This document shows positions 44,641-54,715 of a DNA stretch of 64,000 nt, in pieces. The position numbers and the translations under genes are program-made. Positions within the stretch are counted from its first letter, which is position 1; each line of letters starts with the position of its first letter. Source of the stretch: Dermanyssus gallinae (lineage: Eukaryota > Arthropoda > Arachnida > Mesostigmata > Dermanyssidae); NCBI GenBank assembly GCA_003439945.1, contig QVRM01003987.1, positions 1 to 64,000 on the forward strand, written 5' to 3'. The notes beneath the pieces are model-generated. The model was not told the DNA's origin and did no database searches. It saw only the letters and a program-made list of their open reading frames with translations.

Positions 44641-45101
44641 AGAGTCCCGAGACGTTTTAGCTTGGTGTACATTTCGAACGCTGTATGTACAGCTCGGTGT
44701 TATTTTTAGCCGGCTTTGCGAGTTTGGGCGCGTTGCCACAGAAAGACAAGCAGAAACGCCGTACACCTTGCACTGCCTCAAGCAATCAACGACATACGGC
44801 GAGATGAATTGTCCACACTAACCCAGCCAAGGCAAAGATGTCAGTGTTGATACAGTCGTGCAAATCTTATTGGTCATCCTGGATGGTCTAGTATCTGACG
44901 GGGTTAAAAATCCAAGCCGTTTACGCTGTCTCATTAGACAAGTGTAAATTTTGTTTGTTTAATCCACTTTGCCCTCTAATGTGATCACTGAGAATAAGGG
45001 AACAAACGTGTTTTGTAGAGAACAGAACAGATCGCCCTCGATGTTGTTATGCACGAGGCACATAGATTGCATTTAAAGTATGCAGATCTGAATCGTTGTC
45101 G

Positions 45102-45102
<1 letters not shown>

Positions 45103-45131
<29 letters not shown>
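45103..45131. repeat. (TA)n tract
   Basis: Uninterrupted TA run; no element boundary recognised here. Confidence 0.95.
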
Positions 45132-45134
<3 letters not shown>

Positions 45135-45597
45135 CAGTGTCCTCGAACCCTTTTGTGAATAGCCTTTTCCAGCTAAAGAGCTTTTTCGGTATACACACAC
45201 ACACGTCCTTTCGATATATCTATACGAGGCGCCTTTGTTTGTTGAACATGTCAGAAAGTTCTCATGGCTATTTGACACGTCAGCCAACATCAGCGTTACC
45301 TCGTCAACAAAACGCAACGTGGCTAAACTTGGCCGCAACACGTGCTTAATCCGCGAGCCCCACGGCCAACACTTAAACGATTTTTCGCTGGCTTTGCGGT
45401 CTTCTTGCATACTGTCCTTGATGCTTCGGAGAGTTTCCGCTAGGCAGTCCAGACTTTCCAGTCACGAAGTCGGTCTTAAAATACATACCTCACTCTTTAA
45501 AGCTGGCAGCACAATTTTTTTTCCAGTCTGGCAATCAGCCAGCATTTAACGTCAACGGAACCGCCTTCGCATTGCTTCGGTGGACGGACCCCAATAA

Positions 45598-45695
45598 ATA
45601 CAAATGTGCAACGATTGGGATCGAACCCGTGCACCCATATGTTTGCTCCAGCCGCAATGCGCGCGCCAATACAAAGTCACCACCTGGCTCGACAA
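45598..45695 (-). repeat. tRNA-derived SINE head (Pol III promoter), minus strand
   Basis: On the minus strand a B box GGGTTCGATCCC (45628-45617) matches the tRNA consensus, and an A-box-like GAGCCAGGTGGTGA lies about 52 bases upstream. The stretch TTGCGGCTGGAG between them is also tRNA-like. The A-to-B distance is larger than in a normal tRNA, and no clean cloverleaf is found, so a SINE is more likely than a tRNA gene. Confidence 0.5.
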
Positions 45696-45843
45696 CCACC
45701 AAGGCACCCTGTGATTGTACGGCCGCATAGACAATTATATAAGTTAATTATGCAATTTGTCATTTTTGTCTGAACTAAATTGTTAGTCACGTCAGTCCTA
45801 AAAGTTATCAGGTATCCTCTCTTTCCCTCTCGCTCTCTTTGTA

Positions 45844-45872
45844 TATATTTATTTATATATATATATATATAT

Positions 45873-45921
<49 letters not shown>
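45844..45921. repeat. (TA)n tract
   Basis: Two TA runs split by TTTTTTA. Confidence 0.95.
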
Positions 45922-45924
<3 letters not shown>

Positions 45925-45925
<1 letters not shown>

Positions 45926-48340
45926 CGCGTTGATTCCCCTTTCAAAGATCATAATATTACATGTTGAGTTACTATTTGGCCATACAGCAAAACTGAGTCA
46001 TTTATTGCAGTGATTGCTGCAGTTTGTCTGCAGTGCCTGCATGACGTCCTTCCAACGCTGTGTTCTAAGAGTCGGTCTATGGTGAACCTTTGGGAACAAA
46101 CTGCATGTTGCGTTCCTCTCGGTTGTTCAACATATTGTCCTTCAACGCCTTTTTAGCAATAATATATGCTTATCAGATATACTAGATTCTATTTTTATTT
46201 TATCTATCTGTTTTGCATTCTGGAGCACTAGATACGGTCCTAGTGTAATCAGACCCAAAACATAATTTAATATAAATAGTCCAATTTTGATTTTACAAAT
46301 TTTTCATTGCTGCTTTTAGACCGACCTAAATTAGTTCGGCTAGCAGTTCGGCCAAGTTAAATAAACCTAACGTTTCCTTGGTTAAAGCGCAGAACATTAA
46401 TTCTTGCCGTATTGATGGTAAGTTTGTTTCGAGTGGACCACGCATTTAGTTTTTACAAGTACTATAATTATACATTTGACGTACGAGTCGTCTTGCATTC
46501 GAGAGGTAACCTACCCTCCGTTCCTATCCATTTAGCTCTATTCCTATTCTACGAGATAGCCGTTTCTGGCAGCAGCCTTGCCGGATCATCCGCTACCCAA
46601 CTGATCTGTGACACGGAACACGTTAGTTAACCCTGCTAGGGGAAGTAGGAAGGCCTGCGTCGAAACTCAGTGACGTGACTTTTGTACGCATAATTGACGA
46701 ACGATCCCTACAGTAGCAAAGCCTAAGCAAGTAACCCTCTCGGATAAACTTATAGACTCTCAAAACGTGGCTAGACCTCTCGCCCATAAGAGGAAAGCCA
46801 GTCACACACTTGAAATCAAGAAAAACTTCAAGAAAATCAGGTACCTCATCTTACAGATCCTTAGGTCGTAAGGTCTCACAGACAATAAAACATATGCATT
46901 AATCTGTAGGCCCAGTGGTGAGTATTCCTAAAGCATTTTGCCCAGAAACGGCGAAAAGTTTTATAAAATCTTACAAATGCGCTGAAATGTCCGTTCATGA
47001 CTGCTTACTTGTCGTCCGCACGGAGTCCAAAATATCCTAAATAATTACGATCAGATTTAGTATTAATGTTAATAATCCTAAACATATTGCAGATTGTCAA
47101 GCTTGGTTCAATGTTCCGCGGTTTGTCGTAGTCGTTTCCGATGTTTGTCGTAGTCGTTGACAATAAATCAGTTGGTAGCTTATACGTCTCTCCCCTTGTC
47201 TTAAATGCAACGTCAAGAAACCCTAAGCTTGGTACCGCAAAGAAGACTCGCGCAAATCGAAAGCTGCTTACTGCAATACTGGATAAACCGGCAGGCCCTG
47301 TGACCCGAAATTAACACTTTTTTACAATTGCGGATTTTTAAAACTGAAGGATAATTTTTCTCAACTTAGTTGGAATGCAGAGAGGTACAAAGAGTCTTAC
47401 ATAAAGCAAGTAAGAGTAACAAAGTAGACCACTGGAACCCAATGCCAAAAAGGTCGAAAGAAGCCATCGGGGCAAAGGGTACAAGATTGTGCGTGGCAAA
47501 ATGCGCTTCGCACAGCTGCCACACCAATGAAAATAGTACGACTTACTATAACAGAGCTCTTCCCGCAAAGTTCTTTTTGAGAAAACTTCAGACCTCATCT
47601 TCGAGCTAATCTCAATCCACGTAAACAGAATCGTGGTCTAACGCATATGGCCAAGCAAGCACCACAGGTGTGTCCCCCGCGAACAGTACCCATATGTTCT
47701 ACAGAGCAACACAAAGGATTCGAATGCATGATGGTTAAAATGCTCGCCAGCAAAGACTATACTTAGTCGTGGAAAACAGAATGCTAGATTTTTCTACCAA
47801 AACCCGGTAAACTGCAGGGATATTCCTTGCCATGCCGCCTGAAAAGTATGCGCTGCTGCTTATCAGAAGAGCAGATATCCTATGTAAGTGATGGGAGGCA
47901 GTCCAGTCGGGCTACCCAAAAACTGCACAGAATCAATATTATCTGATAACCAAAAATTCGTTTTTTTTGGAAGAACATATAACGCCGACAGGAAGATGAG
48001 ATGTAGTCGTTTAAAGAGAATTCGCTCGGCAAAAAAAAAAATTTCAGTGGAAACAGGGGGCGAAAACGACTTAACTGTGAGTGAGGATAAAATTGATAAA
48101 AGTAATTATTCTGCCTTTTTTTCTCCTACAAGGTTGTGCAAAATCTACGTTTGCTGGAGAACCGGTCAACGTATGAAGAAACTGACCATACCGGCGTGTT
48201 CTTCGGAAGATTCTGCATCATCGGAAGGCGAATAGTCAGAATAATGAAAGTCATAAACACTCAATATATTGTTATGTCTTACGTTAACGCTTTTACGTGC
48301 AAAACCGTATATTTTTGCTATTACAAAAATAGCAAATTGA
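45925..48340. other. Gene-free stretch
   Basis: No family recognised. A 15-base motif TTTGTCGTAGTCGTT is repeated near 47115 and 47140. Open frames at 47338-47609 overlap on opposite strands and show no motif. Confidence 0.4.
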
Positions 48341-48620
48341 ATGCCCACCATTCTCGTACCGAAAAAACGGTGGTGCTGCGTTACGTAGTTGCCAAGTAAC
48401 TAAGCTTTTTCGACAGCCATAGTTGTTATGTTTCACTTTATGTTTAAGCTTTGACGTTCAGAACCGTAACATTTTGCTAAAATGTTTCCGCCCCTTTTTT
48501 CATTGGGAAAAATTATTTTCATGCCGCATGACTTTGCTTTCGAAATGGCTGTCGGAAAAGCGTAGTTACTGGGCAACTACGTCACGCAGCACCATCACGT
48601 TGGTAAGAGAACTGTGAGCA
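48340..48620. mobile_element. Fold-back / MITE-like element with long imperfect inverted repeats
   Basis: The segment 48366-48419 (GGTGGTGCTGCG, then ACGTAGTTGCC, AGTAACTA, CGACAGCCAT) is the near-perfect reverse complement of 48545-48598; by eye about 90 percent of some 52 positions match. Pairing continues outward more weakly (CTCGTACC against CTCTTACC). The loop is about 125 bases. No ORF is present, so it would be non-autonomous. Confidence 0.7.
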
Positions 48621-49347
48621 CTAAATTTACTACTGCCTGATAGAAGTCGCTTGGACGTAGATTTTTGGTCGTGATGGCAAAATTTTACAGTTTTTCGCGT
48701 AGAACCGCTAACGTACAACATAACAACATATCGACTTTTTATGACTTTTCATTAATCTAGCTATTCGCTTTTCGCGACGCACGCAAGCAATGTGTCTTTC
48801 ATTATGCAGAACACGCCGGTATGTATTTAGAGCAGTTTGTGTACGGTTTGTATCTGGCAGCCGCCAACGTCCCACCTCTGTTAACAGGAGGCATTATGAG
48901 AGTTTCATATCGCGGAACGGGACAAAACAGCTTTCGGTAATCATATCACGAACCAAACCACCACATCGATATGGTACCAAAGTGATCCTTGTAAGGTGTA
49001 CATTCTTGAAGTAGTTCTATGAACGTTGACCGTTATATTAAGTTTTCGAGTGATTGAACGTGAAATTTCGACAAGTAGATATCACAGGACCCTATTTCTT
49101 AAGTATCCTTAATGTGACCAGTTACCTTCGTATAACCAGCATAAGTATTTCTCAGATGATGCAGAAGCCTCTGCTGATTGCGACGGTATGTCTGGTTTCT
49201 CTACCGAACAACTAGAAATTCATCCGTTATAGAGTCGTTTGTAAAGCGGTGTGCGACCATTGGCATCATCCGTACAACAGATGATGAGAATTTCACTCTC
49301 ACCGGCCGAAAAATCAAGACATTTTTGCTATATATATATATATATAT

Positions 49348-49359
49348 ATTTAACTAAAC

Positions 49360-49393
<34 letters not shown>

Positions 49394-49405
49394 GTTTAGT
49401 TAAAT
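49348..49405. repeat. 58-bp perfect palindrome with a (TA)16 centre
   Basis: ATTTAACTAAACG at 49348-49360 and its reverse complement at 49393-49405 frame a pure TA run. The whole can extrude as a cruciform. A second TA run lies just to the left (49331-49347). Confidence 0.9.
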
Positions 49406-49660
49406 GCTAATAGCATTAATCAGCCGCAACACCATAGCGATCAAAATTGTCAAATATGACGTCATGGTCGGCTTCGTGTAGTTAGAACAGTGCTATAATG
49501 CAACGTCTGGTAGAGCGTTTTTTCATATTACAAATTAACACAGCGCTACTACGACAGCATCTAATATTACCCGTTTCGGTTGTCCTACGGCTATAAACAT
49601 TACGTCGTCCTCTACTGTCTACCGCATGGTGCTGCTTGCCGATAACCACTGCCGACCAGA

Positions 49661-49709
49661 TATATATATATATATATATATATACATACATACATACATA
49701 CATACATAT
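49661..49709. repeat. (TA)n then (TACA)n
   Basis: Compound microsatellite upstream of RLE copy G; the first unique base after it is about 49710. Confidence 0.95.
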
Positions 49710-50020
49710 TGCCGGTTCGATTCGGCAGAGTGCAAGTCGTGTTTTCGTCGGCTCTCATAAAACTGACCGTTTTGTGAGGTTCGACTTCGATTTCGATAGT
49801 GATAATTGTACCGACGAATGTGCGTGTGCCGAGTACTCTATTGGTGAATAGTGCACGCTGGAAGTGAGTTGGGTCGCGTGTCTGAGGGATCCGATCCCTT
49901 TCAGGCTCCCTGAATGTGTTGACTCTCATCACCCAGCTGACCGTGTTCGATTTACTAGCGTCATCGCGAATCTACGTGCGGCGCAAGACGTTGTAGCTCA
50001 CGGACTAACTCAATACCGCA

Positions 50021-50120
50021 GGTCGCCGTAGCCTTGTGGCAGTGTCACGTACTACCACTTAGCAGGACTGGGTTCAATTCCCAGGTCTGTGGCTGACATT
50101 TTTGTTTTTGTTTTTTTTTT
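50021..50120 (+). repeat. tRNA-like Pol III unit (SINE head) upstream of copy G
   Basis: A-box-like TAGCCTTGTGGC at 50029-50040, then a perfect T-arm: CTGGG, loop TTCAATT, CCCAG, with B box GGTTCAATTCC (50071-50081) matching the consensus. A run of ten T at about 50111-50120 could end Pol III transcription. Spacing between boxes (about 30 bases) is close to a true tRNA. D-arm and acceptor stem pair poorly, so it is a tRNA-derived repeat or a degenerate tRNA. Confidence 0.5.
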
Positions 50121-50166
50121 AGTGCGGTAGTGTGTTTTGTATTCTGTTACCTGTCGCGGCATAGGC

Positions 50167-51688
50167 ATGCCGAAATTGGTGATTACTGGTCAGGATGAGC
50201 CACCTGATTCGCTGGATATATCACGGCTGAGGGCGGTTACTGCGTATGTTGAGAATAATACGACGGCAGCTGGCAACCCAGCAGAGGCGCCTGCATCGCC
50301 CATGCCCGACGGTGAGATGAAGTACACTGCCACCGGCAACGACGACGGCAGTAATATGTTACCACATGATCGCGTCGGCTGCAAGCGGCGCAGGCAATCT
50401 GGTATCGAAGAGACAATAAGCGGACCACACGGGCTAGTGGACTCCGAAGGTTTCACAAAAGTGGTTTCGCGGAAAGAGAAAGCCACTATTTCACGCGAGC
50501 AACGACAGCTTAATAAGCTTTGGTGTGACATCGAAGCCGGGACAATTAACCTGTTTAAGGTAACCTTTCGAAGACAACCAACCGTCGAGTCGGACGCTAT
50601 GTCATTTTCTGAAGGTTCAATGCTTACGATCTTCAAAGAGATCTACGCCGTGTCACCAGGGTGTAAAATTTCTGGTGATACCCAGTCAATCGCGGTCTGG
50701 GTAAAAGACCTAAAGAGCGTTAATACGCTACTTTGTGTGTCAAGCCTAGGAGGGTGCCCCGTATCGGCTGCTTGCCCGGCCGTCACCTCATTTAGCGCCA
50801 GGATTGAGGGGGTCAGCCCAGTTTTCACCGAATGCGAAATTGCCGGCGAACTGGCGGAACACGGAGTTACCCAAGCGCGTCGACTATATCGTTCGTCCGC
50901 AGGCGGAAAGGTGCCGCTGACGAAGGTAATCCTCACCTTTTCTCGCCAGCCCCCCGCGTCCGTCTTTCTCGGCCACAGATCTCACCCAGTTATCCTGGAG
51001 CCGAGCCAAGCAAGGATCTGCTTTAAATGCTTGAAACCTGGACACCTCGCTGACAAGTGTCTAGGAAAAAGCTTTGCAAGAACTGTGGAGGCCCGGATCA
51101 TACCGCCGAGTTCTGTCGTAACAGTCCGACGTGCGTAAAGTAAAGTGCGTGAATTGCCAGGGACCTCACCGGGCGGGATCCGCTCTCTGCCCGCGGCTGG
51201 CTTACTTGCGTGAGAAAAGCAAAATTATGTTGGAGGGTCGCATGCTCCAGCAGGTCAGAGCAGATTACCCTGAGGCGGTCATCGGCGAAGCTGTACGTTG
51301 TCCTTCGGCTTCCGCCCAAGAGGATCCGTCGTCCGCAGTACAGGGCCCCACCTACGCAACCGTGGTTAGGGGGATATCGCCAGCAGCTGGGGTTGATCCG
51401 CAGGTTGTTCTACCCAAGCCAAAACCTATACCGAAGCTTCAAAAGAAGAAGCGCGGCTATCGGTCGCCAACGAGCAGGACCCGTCGCTACAACCACTCGA
51501 AAAAGGCCCCGAGAGCAAGTAAGACCCGCTCAAGCGCCGGCACCGGTTCGTCGCTCTCAGGGCTAGCTGATCTTCTACAGGGAATCAGACCAGAATTATC
51601 TGCGGTGTTGAGGTCTTTTGAGGAAGCGTTGCGACCTCTGATGGGACTGCTTTCTGTAGTGGGCAAGTTAAAAGGTCTCGCCTTGTAA
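50167..51688 (+). pseudogene. ORF1 (gag-like, three intact zinc knuckles in three frames) of copy G
   Basis: ATG at 50167 (MPKLVITGQDEPPDS). The N-terminal half is acidic and polar; the middle carries 'VTFRRQPTVESDAMSF' and 'VWVKDLKSVNTLLCV'. Three knuckles follow, each complete but in successive frames: CFKCLKPGHLADKC (about 51019-51060), CKNCGGPDHTAEFC (about 51077-51118) and CVNCQGPHRAGSALC (about 51155-51199). Two small shifts, one near the A-run at 51064-51068 and one near 51135, explain this. The rest (51131-51688) is open: basic linker 'LQKKKRGYRSPTSRTRRYN', then leucine-rich 'LADLLQGIRPELSAVLRSF'. Stop TAA shares an A with the ORF2 ATG at 51688 (TAATG). Confidence 0.8.
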
Positions 51689-53127
51689 TGACAGACCACG
51701 GCGACAACACGCCTAACCGCGGGCCCGCCAGCCCGCGGTCCGGGCAGTCGGACCCCAACAGGGCCCCCTGCCCAACCTGCGGGCTTTCGTTTACACGAAG
51801 AGGTCTACGTCGACACATAACGACCAAGCACGGAGGGGTTGCCTACAACATTGACGATGAGTCACGGCCCTCAAACTCTCGGTTTACCGCGGATGGATTA
51901 ATTGGCGATATTCAAGACGTCTTTCGCCGCTGGAGGTTGGTCCGCATTTTGCCAAAGTCAGTGCGTAGGCAAGTAGCCGAAGAGTTCACTAAGGTTCTGT
52001 GCTCAGTCGCAGAGAACAACGACGACACGGCCTGGCTTTCCCTCTTCTCTTTCGCGCCCGTTGTCCTCCGCCTCCCCGATGGTGGGAAGGATGACCGGTC
52101 ATTGGCGGTTATTGTCCGAAAGAACCTTCGCGACTTTGCTCAGGGGAAACGGTTTGACGATGGCAGTAGTCCTCTTTCAAACGTACGTCCCCGACAGCGG
52201 ACAGTTGATACCGTCCGGCTAGCCATTACCAAGCTTTCGCAAGGCGACGTCTCTTCGGCGGCCAGGGTCTTAATCTCAGAAGACACGCTGGCGCAGAAGC
52301 CTAGCGAGACGGTTTTGCTCTTGGATAAGCACCCGCCCGCGCCGTCACCTCTGTCCTGGCCCAGCCCTCCTCAAGTGCCCTTGCCATCAACCACATCAGC
52401 CGACAATGTTCGATCTGCCATAAAAACGTTTTCGCGAAGTTCCGCCACGGGCCTTGATTTCATCAGACCACGGCTTCTACAAGATCTGCTGTCCCCCGCT
52501 TTAGGAGCTGTCGCCGACCGTATTGCGGCCGCCCTCGCCAAAGTCGTTGATCTTCTTCGCTGGGGCTCGCCGCTCTCCGAATGGCGACCGCTCATCTTTA
52601 GGGCCCGGCTTTTCGCCCTTAAGAAGAAAGATGGCAGCGTGAGGCCCATCGCATGCTCATCTGCAATCCGGAGGCTAGCGGCAAAAATCGGCATCTTTGA
52701 GAACAAGGCAGACATCTCATGTGCTCTTGGTGACCATCAGCTTGGGTTTGCGACACCGGGAAGATGCGAGGCCGCAGTGCATTTGACTCGGTCCTTTTTG
52801 GAGTCACGCTCTGAAGCTACCCTTGTGGTCAAGCTTGACTTCAGGAACGCGTTCAACAGTATTCGAAGGGACCATTTGTTGAGCGCGGTGAAAGCTTGGG
52901 CCCCGAGCATGTTCCGCCAGGTGGAACTTGCTTATAAGGAGCCATCCTGTCTTCTTCTGCCGCACGATGTCATAATGTCGCAGACTGGGGTACAGCAGGG
53001 CGACCTGCTGGGCCCGCCGCTGTTCTGCCTGGCAGTCAAAGAGTTAGTTGACTCTCTCCAGTGCCCGCTAAACGTATGGTACTTGGACGACGGTGTACTG
53101 GGTGGCGCCCCCGATGCAGTTCTGACA
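51688..53127 (+). CDS. ORF2 of copy G: C2H2 finger and RT, open up to the active site, then truncated
   Basis: 480 codons without a defect. Cys28, Cys31, His43 and His48 form a C2H2 finger (CPTCGLSFTRRGLRRHI, then TTKH), likely for target DNA binding by analogy with R2. Next come 'RLVRILPKSVRRQVAEEF', 'DKHPPAPSPLSWP', 'TGLDFIRPRLLQDLLSP', RT motifs 'FALKKKDGSVRPIACSS', 'VKLDFRNAFNSIRR', 'VQQGDLLGPPLF' (Asp-Leu where others have Asp-Pro) and WYLDDG. After GGAPDAVL the frame enters an ACA/ACG array and runs on as poly-Thr to a stop at 53364. The nuclease is missing, so the protein cannot be functional for insertion. Confidence 0.85.
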
Positions 53128-53280
53128 GCAACGACAACGACAACAACAACAATGACAGCAACGACAACAACAACAAACATGACAACAACGACAACAACAA
53201 CAATCATGACAGCAACGACAACAACAACAACAACAATCATGACAACAACGACAACAAGCATAGCAATAACAACTAGAGCA
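53128..53280. repeat. ACA/ACG triplet array replacing the 3' half of copy G
   Basis: Imperfect repeats of ACAACGACAACA and TGACAGCAACGA. The junction is sharp at codon 480 of ORF2. Confidence 0.9.
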
Positions 53281-54071
53281 ACAACAGCAGGCGTAAGACC
53301 GGCGGCGGCAGCAGCCGCCTCAAACTCAAGCCTCCCGAATGCAAAGGAAAGGCTTTGCCACTAAGCCATCTTGCTCAGTGAGAGACTAATACAAGCGAAA
53401 TATACTTTCACTCCTGCCGCGGCACCGAATAAACGCGGTACCTGCGAGAGCGCCGCCCACCCGAATTGACAGACAGGCGGAACTTCTTCCAACCTGCTAT
53501 CACGGATCGAAAAGAGCCCACCACACTACTCCTATCCGTACGAGCACAAATCGGTCACCTCCCAACTCTGGGTAACATCCACGCATATATTCACTCACCC
53601 CTAAGGGTGGCTCGGCTTACGCTAGAACAGGAGGCTCCTACCGCCGCGGAAAGCTGCGTTAAGAACGGACAATGCTCTCGCAGGGAGGTCTGCTTCGTGT
53701 GAGGCATCTCTTGACATTATGCCTATCAAGCTAAGGCAGCAGACATCCCAACTGGTACCCCATGGTTGACTAGGCCAGGGGCGTTAACCAGTCGGTCCGG
53801 ACTCTGGTGTGCAACACACCTCGTCTGTTACGCAGTATGCATTAACAGCTCTCAAATGGGCCACGACAATATGACAAAAAGTATTCGTTGCCACATGATC
53901 TATATCGTATGCCTTGCCTCCCCTGACCAAACGGGCCAAGGAAATGTGTTCTTATCGGGAGTTTACACATCTGACTAACTTTCTATTGGCGCGTGAAGGT
54001 ACCCACAACACGCGTAACTTGCGCGCCGCAGGCATCAACGCTGGAAAGAAAGTCGTAGTAACTCCCGTTAT
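53281..54071. other. Unassigned stretch
   Basis: Short open frames (53466-53702, 53914-54159) show no motif that I recognise. It may be flanking DNA between two LINE fragments. Confidence 0.35.
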
Positions 54072-54616
54072 ACTATTTTTTGCAGAGGAGGGTGAATGCT
54101 TTTACGCACTCTTGTTACAAATGAGGGATGTTCCCCCTCTCGAGCCGTGTGGGACCTAACCCATTAATTAATAATAATTTAATAGATAAAGTGTCGTGCG
54201 CTATGACCCCTACCCACTAAGTACACCTCCCCCCTTAAATAGGCTATTAGGAGAAAGGGCGGGTGTCTAGCGGATCATGTGGCCGAGTTAACTCACACCG
54301 GTGTCTTCACCGGTTCGACGTGTTTGTTCTAACACCTGCGAAACCGATGATTACAAGCCACGTTATATGTTGATATCGTAGGCGTTATCCACTCTCCTCT
54401 GTACCTGTACGACTCCTCGTTTTTCTTCTTGGTTTCCAGCAGCGCTATGGCGGTTGTCCTTGTCTGCTCTAATCCCTTGCATTTCAGGAGAGTACGCTTG
54501 GGGTCATCGTCGATGCCGAGTGCACCCAAGTTTCCGAGGGAGCTTTGCCTAAACGAGACAGTTTTGAAAAATCATCGTGGCCATTGAGACAATGCGTAAA
54601 AAAAGGTTCGTTACCC
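54072..54616 (-). pseudogene. R1-type LINE, copy M: C-terminal knuckle region and 3' UTR
   Basis: On the minus strand, directly after a TA tract, the frame reads 'MGNEPFFTHCLNGHDDFSKL' and 'RLGKAPSETWVH', then in the next frame 'DDPKRTLLKCKGLEQTRTTA', as in H2 ('DDPEHTLLKCNGLEQARTTA'). The knuckle is damaged: Cys to Trp in TWVH and His to Arg in KRTLLKC. The 3' UTR keeps TTAGTGGGTAGGGGTC, GGTCCCACAC and CTCGAGAGGGGG of the family and ends in an A-run at about 54078-54073. The hairpin of H1 and H2 is mostly deleted. Confidence 0.75.
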
Positions 54617-54636
54617 ATATATATATATATATATAT
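54617..54636. repeat. (TA)10 tract at the 5' junction of copy M
   Basis: Copy M begins with the base after this run (minus strand). Confidence 0.95.
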
Positions 54637-54676
54637 TCTTTTCTCACCGAGTTTAGCCCTATTTTTCCGGACACCC

Positions 54677-54681
<5 letters not shown>

Positions 54682-54713
<32 letters not shown>
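54682..54713. repeat. (TA)16 tract at the left end of the second mariner
   Basis: The mariner TIR starts inside the end of this run; between this tract and 54617-54636 lies 45 bases with CCGGACACCCTGTA, which resembles the end of another DNA transposon. Confidence 0.95.

Positions 54714-54715
<2 letters not shown>

Larger units (their letters stand above)
50137..53127 (+). mobile_element. RLE-type LINE, copy G: ORF1 and ORF2 up to the RT active site, 3' half replaced by triplet repeats
   Basis: Best copy for ORF1 and for the ORF1-ORF2 junction. The ORF2 frame runs cleanly to just after YLDDG and then passes into an ACA/ACG array at 53128. Loss of the 3' half is not the normal LINE truncation, as in copy B. 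The 5' end is uncertain; it may reach up to the TACA repeat at 49709. Confidence 0.85.

Noticed and set aside
45598..45695. A functional tRNA gene
   Set aside because: Box spacing is too wide and no cloverleaf with paired acceptor and D stems can be drawn.
50021..50096. A functional tRNA gene upstream of copy G
   Set aside because: The T-arm is perfect but the acceptor and D-arm do not pair well.
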